A DNA stretch of 64,000 bases from Escarpia spicata (lineage: Eukaryota > Annelida > Polychaeta > Sabellida > Siboglinidae). Positions 36,616 through 46,699 of the stretch are shown in pieces; within the stretch, counting starts at the first letter, position 1, and each line of letters starts with the position of its first letter. The stretch is taken from NCBI GenBank assembly GCA_963995525.1, contig OZ023206.1:50733713-50797712 (forward strand), given 5' to 3'. The notes beneath the pieces are model-generated. The model searched no databases, had not been told where the DNA came from, and saw nothing but the letters and a program-made list of their open reading frames with translations. The position numbers were made by a program, and so were the translations under genes.

Positions 36616-38444
36616 AAGACCTAAAAATTGTGGTATTTTGGCATAAAAATCGATTTGTATCAACGATTGTCGACAGCATTTCAAACTTAAAAACAACAAC
36701 TACTGAAAATATGAAGGCCTCCTATCTATCTACTTCTACCTATAGCTGAGTTACTGAGGTGAGAATCAGGTATTGTTTTTAAAGACAGTAATTTTGTGAG
36801 GTAGGTGTACTCGGGTCTCTCTGAAAGAAGGAAATTTGCTAAATGAACATTACAAAATATGTTTTTGCTACAGAACCCTTCATCAGTTGATTTATATAAA
36901 AAATAAAATTAACAAACTCATAGAGAATATATTTTGGGAAAACTTCCATGTCCTTATGCAGAGTCTGGCACACCCTATTTTCCCCCAAAAATAAGGTGAC
37001 AAATATCAGAAAATATATTATACAGTGGTTGACCCATTTGCAATTCACAGATGCAGAATTATTAACCAGTGAGTTGCAATTAACAATTAGCAAAACATTA
37101 ATAAATTCCGTCTCTCAAAACTTCGATTATGCCACACAGTGGATGGCGGACTTGTTTTGTTACCATGGAAATGAGAGTCTATGTGAAAAAGGTCAGTATA
37201 GTGTTTTCAGTAAGATCCAAACTATTCTTTGGGAAGAGAAAAAACTGCACTATTTGTATGAATTAAAAAATAGCCTAAATATAATTGATTGCTGGAAACT
37301 TATTAATAAGTGCGAGAGATGCGACACAAACATGTGAATGATCTATATCATCATCTTATACAATAAACACCAGGTAATAGGGAAAGAAAATGTATCACTC
37401 CCAATTGTTGCACAAGTGTTGGAACCATGTTTTGTGACTTTGCTTATATATTGTTATATTTTACTTCAATTAAACAACGGAATGAGGAGGAGACCATGCT
37501 AACCACATCATAATTTTAAAAAGGTATGACTGATTGAGTACGATTATCTCGTTAGTTATTGTACTTGTATACCACTAGGAAGTTTTTCTCTTAACTAGGC
37601 ACAAGGGATATTATTGGAAAGTGAAGAAAATGCAATGTTGATATGTGAGTAAAGTCATGGAACACTTTCATTTTATAAATATATGAGCTTTGCTATTCAG
37701 TTATTTATTCGAATACCCCACTTTATTTAGCAAATATTGTCTATATAACTATATATAATTACGTTTGTTAACAACATTTCAAATTTAAAACCAAAAATTA
37801 ATATAATATCTGGATGCGTCCTTTTATTTGTTATATTTAATGTATACTCGAATGTATGTATATGTTTTGGTGAACACATTTATTATTTACTCCCACCTTG
37901 GTTATTAAGGTGAGAATCTGGCATTGTTTTTAAAATACAATAGTTTTGTGTGGTAGCTGTAATATTGTCTATCTAAATAAAAAAGGAAAGTACCTAAATA
38001 AACATTAAAAATATTGTTCTGCCACAGAAACTTTATACAGTTGAATTTTTGAAGAAGAAATTGAGAGTTATGTCATAGAGAAATGTTTTACGAAACAAAT
38101 ACCGTCCCTTTATGTCGTGTCTGTCACACTTTACTTTCCCAAAAATTAAACAGAAAATTATGAAACAAATGTGTACAGTGCTATACAATGTGGTCTAATT
38201 TTTTCATACTTTATTTTTACACAACTGTTCCACAATTGGCGATTTCGGTCATATGCAGGTATAAAAGTTAATACAAGATAACTACTACAATAGAGTTCCA
38301 TGCTACCGTTTTACTACTTAACACGTTTATTTCATGGACGTGAGACAAAGAATATGTCTAGTAAAAAGAATGAAGAAGAGACTTCATTGAATAACAACAG
38401 ATTTGTAGGCAAACCATTCATGTATGTATGTATACATTAATGCT
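36616..38444. repeat. Diverged, partly tandem dispersed repeats
   Basis: About 36760-37400 is an inverted, diverged copy of 38900-39700. About 37900-38200 is a third, more decayed copy in the same orientation as the first, about 1.14 kb further on. The shared landmark is GGTGAGAATC, then an A/T stretch, then CCACAGAACCCTTCATCAG or a variant. No coding region is supported. Confidence 0.6.
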
Positions 38445-38845
38445 TGTGTAAGTGCTGTTTAGATGTTCAATACAAATTAAATTTCAAATTGGTTGTATGA
38501 ATGACCAGGTGGAATAGATGCTGGGATGATGTATGATGTGCAGCGAATACAAACCATGTTTTGTAGAGGTCACCAAGCTGTCTTTATTAATCCCAAACTG
38601 ATAACATCAAAGCATTTCTTCCATGAGAGATTTCATCTGAAATGTCACGAACACCAATCATAGTGTTGTTTATATAACATTATATGAAGCAGAGAACACC
38701 GATAGTGATGTCTTTATGATACTATCTCAAAAACAGAATATGATTGTGTTATCAAATGTATACATATATGCATAGGGCTCTAGAGCCACGTGCGGATCCA
38801 CATATGTCTGCACAGCACAATGTCTTCCATGGCATATATATATAC

Positions 38846-38890
<45 letters not shown>

Positions 38891-39709
38891 GGCTACCATT
38901 ACCATGCAATGGACAATAACAGATGATAAAATATTCTGGTAGACATTAATAAATACGATATAATTTCAGCTTATTTTGTTAGATTCACAGATAATATAAT
39001 TAGATTACAGGTCCCTGGGAAAAGAAACAATGTAAATTTAGAAAATGTTTTCTACACCTTGATTCACAAGAAATAGAATACTCGTCTAAAAATTGGGAGT
39101 GAAACATGTCTTTCGTAAAAAAAAAATTTCGTTATATGATGTTGTAATATAGGGTTGAAAGTGTACCAAAGTGATAAGTAAATTATTAGTTATTGCCTGG
39201 TGTTTATTATGATCAAATAGATCATTCGCAATTTAGTTTCGCGTCTGTGGGACTATTTTTAATTCATGCAAATAGTGCAATTCTGTCTGTCCAAAGGACA
39301 GATTGGGTCTTAATGAGTAAAAATATACTGTATTTTTCTCACCCAGTCTCAGACCCCCATTTCCATGGTAACAAAGAAAATTTCCGCCATTTTCACGGTG
39401 ATATAAGCGACGTATTGAGGGTCGGAATTGAACAATTTGTTTATTAACTGCAATTCACTAACTAAAATGTTTTAATTTGTTAATTGAAAATAGGTCAACC
39501 ACTGTACATGGGATATTTTGTTTTCCTTCTTACTTTTTTGGAAAATATTGCTTGACAGACGCGACACAGGGGGATGGAATTTTGTTCAGTTTTCAAAAAA
39601 TAAATGTTCTATGACTTACAATGTTTGTAAACAATGTTTTCTATAAATCAACAGAGGAAGGGTTCTGTGCAGAAAAGTATTTGTTTAATGTTGATTTAGC
39701 TCATTTTCG
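38445..39709. repeat. Dispersed repeat without the RTE insertion (empty site)
   Basis: Collinear with 755-1148 joined to 4334-5215 of the left arm, with nothing between except an AT tract (38834-38884) where the LINE sits in the arms. Similarity is around 90%. It is non-coding. Confidence 0.85.
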
Positions 39710-39993
39710 TTTTTTTACCCAAATATACATTGGGGTATTTAATCAAATTATTTTATTGTGAGCGATAAACGGGTGATTCATCCTGAGATCCAGTGGCACA
39801 CTCACACATGACATGTGCGGCGTGTTTGGTTGGTAAGCAACAATTTACCCAATTGTGTTTTATTTGTACCATCATACTCAAACAGTCAAACGTAATTATC
39901 AATATGATATTTTGAAAACAAATCTAAAAACTACCTGGGCTGAAACACTGACTATAGCCTAACCCTGCCTAGGCAGGCTTTATTTAGATTGAT
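39710..39993. other. Unassigned DNA between repeat and TTAA element
   Basis: The match to the dispersed repeat stops abruptly at about 39709. The next 284 bases match nothing else that I recognise in the window. Confidence 0.4.
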
Positions 39994-39997
39994 TTAA

Positions 39998-40011
39998 AGG
40001 GAATAAAAACA
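39998..40011 (+). repeat. Left terminal inverted repeat
   Basis: AGGGAATAAAAACA, identical to the inverted right end for 14 bases and then diverging, with a further loose match at TTTCCATGT. TTAA precedes it. Confidence 0.75.
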
Positions 40012-40199
40012 AGGCATTAGCTAAAATCCGTTTTCCATGTGTACACAAAGATTAACATTGTATGTAACATTTGACAACATTTAAAAAATACAGAAAAATA
40101 CGTTTGTAGACAAAATTCTATTTTAAACCCGTCTGTGTTAGTGTGTAGAGATTCCCGCAGAAAGTTGAAATTTAATGAGCTAGGCGATCACGTGGTATC

Positions 40200-40219
40200 G
40201 TGACGTCAAAGATGACTCT
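40200..40219 (+). promoter_or_regulatory. CRE-like promoter motif, left gene
   Basis: GTGACGTCAAAGATGACTCT, 78 bases before the ATG of the left gene. The core TGACGTCA is a perfect CREB/ATF site. The same block recurs inverted ahead of the right gene, which suggests a shared promoter module. It could also be a subterminal transposase-binding site. Confidence 0.55.
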
Positions 40220-40277
40220 CGGCTTTGTTGACATCTATGCATCGCCATTGTTGTTCTCTCCATTCTCTTGTAACATC

Positions 40278-40462
40278 ATGGCTAGTGGGAGTTTCCCAGA
40301 GTTTCAAGTGAAATCATACGATTTTGAGCCACTAGCGGGAACGGTTACAGCGGATGATTCGTCTGATTCCGCTCTTTCCGAGCATTTCAGCGACGGTAGC
40401 GAAGAAGATGATGCGGAGTCGGACAGTCACAATGTGAATGTTCGCTCAGGCAACACCGACTG
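40278..40462 (+). CDS. First exon of a ballast-domain (P2X7 C-terminus-like) gene
   Basis: Starts at ATG in a good context (CATCATGG) and encodes MASGSFPEFQVKSYDFEPL, then an acidic Ser/Asp/Glu stretch, then VRSGNTDW. A strong splice donor (TG|GTAAGC) follows. In invertebrate proteins named P2X purinoceptor 7-like, a Y-x-FEP motif, an acidic linker and GNTDW lead straight into the zinc-binding ballast domain, which begins with a Cys-x-Cys motif. That domain should be in the next exon, with codon phase 2 completing the Trp, but I could not find it downstream. Assignment rests on short motifs recalled from the family. These proteins have no channel segment and their role is unknown. Confidence 0.5.
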
Positions 40463-41475
40463 GTAAGCTGCAACTTCATTATAATGACACATATGGTGTG
40501 AAAACTTCGACAACAACACTGATATCGTTTTAGTACGACGTTATATTATAAAATGCGGTGTCAAAGCTGTACAGAGAGTTAGCTAGAGGTTGTAGCTAAG
40601 TAGGTCATCGGACGAAGTAATTGTAAACAGACTTGTCAAAGACAAACTTCACAAAGTTACGAACCGTCGAACGTCGTAAGCATGGTTGTCTGGTTTATGC
40701 GGATCGAGTTTAGGACGTTATAGCTACTTACGATATCACCCCTCTGGACAAAACCCACACTTTTTTAGTTGGACAGTTGTTCGCGAGATGACCATAATAT
40801 CATGACATACACTGTATATAACGACAGCTCTAGATTATGTCATTTATGTGGAACAATAATTTTATTACTCTGAGTCTGACACATAACAATATAGCTACTA
40901 TATAATCAAAATAAACTAAAATAAACATTAAAACAACATGCAGAACAATTGAATAATTATGGTAATGGGTTATAGCCTGAAGGGTTATGTCCTAGACCTA
41001 GGGGTTTAGTGTAACCTTAGGGGTCTTATATGTGAGATGCTACCAGTGGGTATATATGTGCCCTACGACTATGTCCATAAAAATCATAAGGACATAGCAT
41101 TTTTAATCACATTTTTTGTGTGACATATTTATTACAAATCCATCAAGCAAGTTTCAGAACACAGTTTTACTGGATTGAATCATTACAAATTCATCAAGCA
41201 AGTTTCATAACACAGTGTTACTGGGATGAATCATTCCAAATGTTGGTAACTGTGGAGATCTGGTAACACAATGTGAATCACCACACGGTGCACAGACAAT
41301 GGTTATAAGCCAAAAAACACCCATGGGAATATTTCCCCTGCAGGCAGATGAGAATATGGCTTCAGCAAATACCCATTGATAAACAAGTTATCTAGTCCAT
41401 TTTGTTGATCACTTTACCTATGACATGCTAATAAATAGCATAGCTTCACATCTACAGACCAATTATTATCTTTAC
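40463..41475. other. Non-coding interior between the two opposed genes
   Basis: No exon is supported on either strand, although the ballast exon on the plus strand and the transposase core on the minus strand would be expected around here. It contains a two-copy tandem repeat of 51 bp. Confidence 0.5.
41131..41232. repeat. 51 bp tandem repeat, two copies
   Basis: Two direct copies starting ATTACAAATC and ATTACAAATT, with four or five differences. Confidence 0.8.
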
Positions 41476-42094
41476 AGGGCAACTTCCCATTGAGCCGAGA
41501 AACTGCTGCACTACGACATTGGTTTGGCCAGTGCAGTTTCGGCAACGTGCGAAAAGATGACGAAGTGAAGACTCTGCCACCAAGAAGTACCTCTCCCTGG
41601 AAGGGCAGCAATCTTTCCTCAAGGGAGTCTTGTTTGTAACACCCTCCTCTGTGTCAGTGTACTGGTCGACATGGTCATCGCTGTCACTGTTGCTGCTGTC
41701 ACGACTAGTCGACTCATTGTCAGAGCAAACATACTCTGGATCTGCAGCAGATGTCACTTCCTCCCCGTTTTTAGTCACTCGAGTCACTAATCGGACCAGT
41801 CAACAAACTTCACTGCACACTCGTTGACCTCACTGCTGATGTCACCTGCACAGCAACCTGCTCTGATGCACAGACTGCTTGCACTCTTCTCGTGCGAGTT
41901 GATGGCCTGATGTCAACCTGAAAGCATTTGCTGCTCCTTTTTGGAGTGGATGCTGTGACTGACTCAGGTGTGGAATCCTCTGTATCACAGGAATCCGTAC
42001 GAGAGCTGTCATATTCAGTTGCTGTATCTTCAGATGACCCATTCTTGGTCGACGGTGGACTATCTCGAGCTGCTGTCAGAATGTCAGCAAATAA
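41476..42094 (-). pseudogene. Second exon of THAP gene, frameshifted
   Basis: A good acceptor (TTTGTTATTTCAG) precedes LFADILTAARDS in the phase left by exon 1. An acidic, Ser/Thr-rich linker follows to a stop at 41810. A second open block (41452-41787), one frame away, continues with another acidic stretch and then ERYFLVAESSLRHLFARCRN. This resembles the FIVFESxLxxLF-Cys-x-x-Cys region that follows the THAP domain in Kolobok-type transposases. A donor (CCT|GTAAAG) ends the exon. The frame change near 41790-41830 makes the gene broken as read, unless there is a sequencing error. Confidence 0.55.
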
Positions 42095-45078
42095 CTGAAA
42101 TAACAAATGACCCTTATAGAATTTGCAAACAAATTAATTGTTGTAGGTTTCTGACAAAAGCAAACAAAATCCTGTCTTTTACCATCTTGTCAGAAAGGAG
42201 TACATCCATTTGTCTAGTCATTTGCCCAGCTTCCAAGTGTGAACAGACTGCCTAGCTGTGAAAAATACAAATTAATAAATTTATTTCAAGTTGCAAGGTA
42301 TGTATTGTTTATTCTATGATAAAAACATCATAAATAATTGATATTACGCTTACAGAATCTACACAGAGACATAGTTACTTTTGTTATGTTACACTTTTAT
42401 GCAAACAATTACCTGGAAAATGTGACAATATATTACTTGTGAACATTTTATTTTTGGTTATAACTAATCATCTATTAAATATACAATAGATAGGTTTGCA
42501 ACTTGCATTGCATTTATTGTTATTGTTTCACAACAAATGACCATTTTCACACTTGGTAGCTGGGCAACAACCCACATCCAAATGTGAACATATTTATTAT
42601 TTGATAAATTTACTTGATTTTTTTAATAACATTAAGTTAAAAATCAAATAAATTCATTAATGACATTTTGTAACATCATTAGTAGAATCCTTATCCATTG
42701 ATATAGTTACTATCATAACAATATGTGACTATCATAACAATATGTGACTGCAGACATGAACAATCCTGCAATACTCAATTTTATAGTCACAATAGGAAGC
42801 CTGCTCCAGGAGTGGTGTAATAATAATAATACCTATTAGTAACAATAAGTTGAACAAAGCACAATATAATAACAGAAACAATGTAATAGTAACTGGCATA
42901 TAATATATATACATGTTTATTAATATATGTCCCATCAAAATAGAAATTTAATTATGCTTTCTGTATCCTATTGAACTAGTTTATCCAGGTTTTATGATTG
43001 CCAACATCCATCCCATGAATAATGTGGGAGCCGAATAATGGTCCTTGGTACATTTCTGAGCTTCTGTTTAAAAAAACATCATGATTTGTGCCAGTAATTA
43101 GCAATGCACCAAGCAGTAAGGTGTAATTACACTGATTGCAATCTATTAAATTGCAGTGACATTTCTTTTGTCTTCCATTCATTCATGTTATACAGACATA
43201 AAATGAAAAATATGTTCTATCCGTAAACGTTGTTAGTAGATAATACAAGATACAATAGTTATATTTTTGTTCTAAATATTTATCTCGGTACATACTGTAG
43301 TTCCAATTCAAAATGTAATGATAATACCTTCAAATGTAATAGTATATATTGCATGATGTACATTGTCTTCGATATTCAACTGTAATAAAATGGAAACTAG
43401 GCAATAGCAATATATGACACTGTAATGTAATTCACCTGTGCACTGGAGTTATGAAAATACAAATCAATAAATTACTATTGAAATATTAAAAATTCTATAG
43501 TAACAAATGTAACAGTACTTGTGTGTTACAATAGTGTGTGTTATGAAAGCTGCTCTCTACTGTAAGAATTATATAGTAACAAATGTAACAGTACTTGTGT
43601 GTTACAATAGTGTGTGTTATGTAACAGTACTTGTGTGTTACAATAGTGTGTGTTATGAAAGCTGCATCTACTGTAAGAATTCTATAGTAACAAATGTAAC
43701 AGTACTTGTGTGTTACAATAGTGTGTGTTATGAAAGCTGCATCTACTGTAAGAATTATATTTATTGAAAACATTACTTTTGAAAACTTAAACATAATAGA
43801 TTATTAACTCGATGAATACATACTGTAATCTACAGGGTGTTCAATGTGGTAACCATTCAATATTAATAATAATTAATCACATCTACCTGCAAGGTTTACC
43901 AATTGCAATGGTGATCAGGGTGATATTAGGCATGGGTTAATTGCATGGGTTAATTATAGTAATAATAAGTATCCGACATGTCACATCCATATTACCCAGT
44001 TCCTGCCATTTCCACCTAGCATGCTTTAATTACCAGTAGATCAGGTTCAGATAACTATTTTAACTGGAGGGAGAATGCAGTGGGCCAGCTGGAGGTGGCT
44101 GGTGTATTTGTTATTCATAGCAGGAAAGACCTACAAAGTGCAATGTCAACTGGTAATTAATTAGATTTGATCTTTGATCAGTTGACTCAGGCAAACACTA
44201 CACTTAGTTCCTCAGTCAAGTGGAGGAGTCACAACAAAGGAGTCCAATTAGCTGGATTAGCAGACAGGTGCCAAACACTGTAATAAACTGTTTCTACAGA
44301 GAATACTGATGGGGGATAATTCTTCAGCAAGTCATTGATGACATAAGACTTTAGTGAGTCATGTGTCAGAGGAGGAGATTGCCAGCAACTGGTTCCAACT
44401 ATGAGAGTGAGACAGACCACTTCCTAATTTTTAAATTTTTGTTTTAAATATATAACTTATGCATGGTACTTTATGTGTACATATATTTGATGTTGATCAA
44501 AATGCATGGCACTTTCATAAAGTCCAAGTATTGTCATTTAAAAAACAACAAATGTTATGTATGAAAAATAATAATTAATTTATGCAAATTCAACGTTAAA
44601 TACATTTGAAAATATAATTATTCTTCCATCTGCAAATTCACATTGCAATGTTCTATATCCAAGTATTGCTTCTTACGGTTTAAAAAACATTATAACAGAC
44701 TAACCTGACTCGGCAACGAGTATAATTAAAATAATTATTTCTTATTTGCATGTAAAACTAAATAGATTAATTAAATGCCTTACATTCCTGTAACCATGAT
44801 AATGATAAAAACAGTCACCTGAATCGATTTGATTACACTATCAAATTTTCCACAAAACTGAGTATATGTAGATTTATTATAGTAGTATCGTGCATAACTA
44901 CAATATTTAGAATATCAGATACTTAGGAAGAGTTCCGTGATATGATTGGAACCAATGGGATACAATGACAATAAGTTGAATAACTTATTTTGACACTTGA
45001 CACACACGAGACCGTCCAGTCCAGGCATTATACTAGACCTACAGAATAATAATAGTAGATATAACATGTAAGAATTAC
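42095..45078 (-). other. Intron of THAP gene
   Basis: Bounded by GTAATTC on the donor side and TTATTTCAG on the acceptor side. It is AT-rich, holds a 76 bp minisatellite, and I see no other gene in it. Confidence 0.55.
43491..43753. repeat. 76 bp minisatellite in intron
   Basis: Four units beginning AATTCTATAGTAACAAATG or AATTATATAG. The second loses its end and the third its beginning at a shared GTAACAGTAC point, so the middle looks like one recombined junction. Units are nearly identical, indicating recent expansion. Confidence 0.9.
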
Positions 45079-45600
45079 CTTGATTCGTTGCCGCTTTCGG
45101 TAAGCAGACCTCGTAAATTCACCACTCGTCGAAGGAACCTGGTACCCCAAAGAAGCCATGGGTGTAGTTGCTGAGCCGGCTGTAGTCACAGCGGCAGCGG
45201 AGCCTGCGGCACTGGAACAACGCTTGCGAGACCCGCTTGCCTTCGACTCGGGCAAAGCGGCCGTCGATCCTGCCCGTGCCGACGCCTGTCTTCTGCGGAT
45301 TGACGGCATCAATGCAGCTTCTACTGCCGGGAATATTGTTGGGACTGCATCGCTTTTCAACGATATTCGAGCACCAAGATATCCAAGGGTTGCCAACATC
45401 TCCGGATCGCGTGCGAAACAGCTTTTCTCAAAATGAGCGGAGCAAAGCCGGCTGTGTTTCGTCGGCTTGAAATTAGCTCGCTTGATTTTGGCGATCCATT
45501 TCTTCAATAAAACTGGATCCGTAGGGAACCGAAAAAAATTGTGTGTTGCTCTATGTTTAGAAGAGTTTGCATTACAACCGAATGCCGCACAATGAACCAT
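45079..45600 (-). CDS. First exon of THAP-domain gene (transposase-like)
   Basis: 174 codons. THAP zinc finger at residues 1-91: Cys4, Cys9, Cys53, His56 (C-X4-C-X43-C-X2-H), the invariant Pro 26 and Trp 35, and the closing AVPTIFP box at 85-91. THAP domains bind DNA sequence-specifically and are found in P-element and Kolobok transposases and in genes derived from them. The remainder is an Ala/Ser/Arg-rich linker, then RKRQRIK and a splice donor (AAG|GTAATTC) in phase 0. It lies just inside the right terminus of the transposon and is transcribed inward, as expected of a transposase gene. Confidence 0.88.
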
Positions 45601-45677
45601 GATGATATTCGCATTACACAGCCACCTCTGCTGTCATATTGCTGAGAATGAATGTAAACAAGCGGTCGCTGTATCGG

Positions 45678-45698
45678 CAGAGTCAACTCTGACGTCAC
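45678..45698 (-). promoter_or_regulatory. CRE-like promoter motif, right gene
   Basis: Minus strand GTGACGTCAGAGTTGACTCT, about 90 bases before the THAP ATG. It differs at only two positions from the block ahead of the left gene. Confidence 0.55.
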
Positions 45699-45865
45699 AT
45701 CTCGGCATCCCGAAAAGCGCGCCAAAAATATGCATATTCGAAAATGTCCGGATGTACAGCATAAAATGTGGAATTTCTAATTCTTCGATTTTGGGGGATT
45801 TTTTTGGCTTGGTGGACATGGAAATATATAGCAGGATCTAATTTAATATGAATTCAAGCAATAGA

Positions 45866-45879
45866 TGTTTTTATTCCCT
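45866..45879 (-). repeat. Right terminal inverted repeat
   Basis: Read on the minus strand it repeats the left end exactly for 14 bases. TTAA follows it on the plus strand. Confidence 0.75.
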
Positions 45880-45883
45880 TTAA

Positions 45884-46699
45884 TTTTCAGTTCAGACAAA
45901 TTCTTACAGTCAATACAGAGGTTATTTTGAATGAAGCTCGTATTTTTTTTTTATAGCAAATACACATTTATTTAAATGAGTATATTTGCAAGATTCATTA
46001 TGCCAAATTTGGATAGCCTCGTTGTTTGGGAAGATGCCACTCACAACAGGCTTCTCGGGACCATTGACATTGACTGTTTCTTTCCTGTGGTGGTGGTTAT
46101 ACGTATTTACAGCTGTTTTTGTTCAAACAGTGAAATATAGAGTACGATTTCATCACCATCGCCGATATAATGATATGTTATATATTAGTGCTGCCACCTT
46201 TTGCATTACTGAACAATTTCTCAATTTGAAACTGTATACATCTTGTTGAACATTCATACTCCAATGCCCCAGCATTGGAGTAGTGACTGATATATTAGAC
46301 TAACGGTTTATATATCAAAGACTTTGATGTCAATATCAAACAAGTGCTCAGAAAGAATTCCTGGAGTGTCTACAAACCTACCACTATGACTATTATTACT
46401 ACATGTGTCATAATTTCATTGCCTAAACACAAAACATATAATAAAATCTTAATAATATATACGCGAATAATCACAACCTACTTTAAAATGGCAATGAAAT
46501 GTATAAACGCGGCATATCAACTTCCAACAATATATATAATTGTTCTAATCAGCACTATTTAAAGTTATACAAGCCATTATAAATCAAATGTATAATTATT
46601 TTGTACAGCGACGTCTACGATCAACCAGAATACTGTGACCTGTTCAGTTTTATGAATTATAATGCATGGAGATGATACAAATCTTACCTGCATTTTCAA
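45884..46699. other. Non-coding DNA
   Basis: No gene supported. It holds one small perfect hairpin (11 bp stem, 46257-46267 with 46272-46282, loop CCCA), which by itself means little. Confidence 0.5.

Larger units (their letters stand above)
39994..45883. mobile_element. Kolobok-type TTAA DNA transposon with THAP gene, internally decayed
   Basis: TTAA at 39994-39997 and 45880-45883 encloses termini that both read inward AGGGAATAAAAACA (39998-40011 plus, 45866-45879 minus). TTAA target sites together with a THAP-domain transposase are the known combination of the Kolobok superfamily; piggyBac also uses TTAA but has no THAP. A second inverted block lies about 200 bp inside each end: GTGACGTCARAGWTGACTCT, preceding the first exon of a gene at either end. 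The genes point inward. Only N-terminal exons are found, so the catalytic part is missing or too decayed to see. Superfamily assignment is inference from THAP plus TTAA plus termini. Confidence 0.72.

Noticed and set aside
39710..39993. Extension of the TTAA element to the repeat breakpoint at 39709
   Set aside because: I looked for the inverted form of the sequence at 39710 near the right end and found none; the TTAA plus 14 bp termini give a better boundary.
43491..43760. CRISPR-like repeat array
   Set aside because: Units are 76 bp with no unique spacers of constant length and the DNA is eukaryotic; it is a minisatellite.
45986..46249. 87-residue ORF with a Trp-rich hydrophobic segment
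   Set aside because: No family resemblance, and it lies outside the transposon in repeat-derived DNA.
46257..46282. 11 bp hairpin as a transcription terminator
   Set aside because: The context is eukaryotic and non-coding, and the T-run needed for an intrinsic terminator is absent; left as a simple hairpin.
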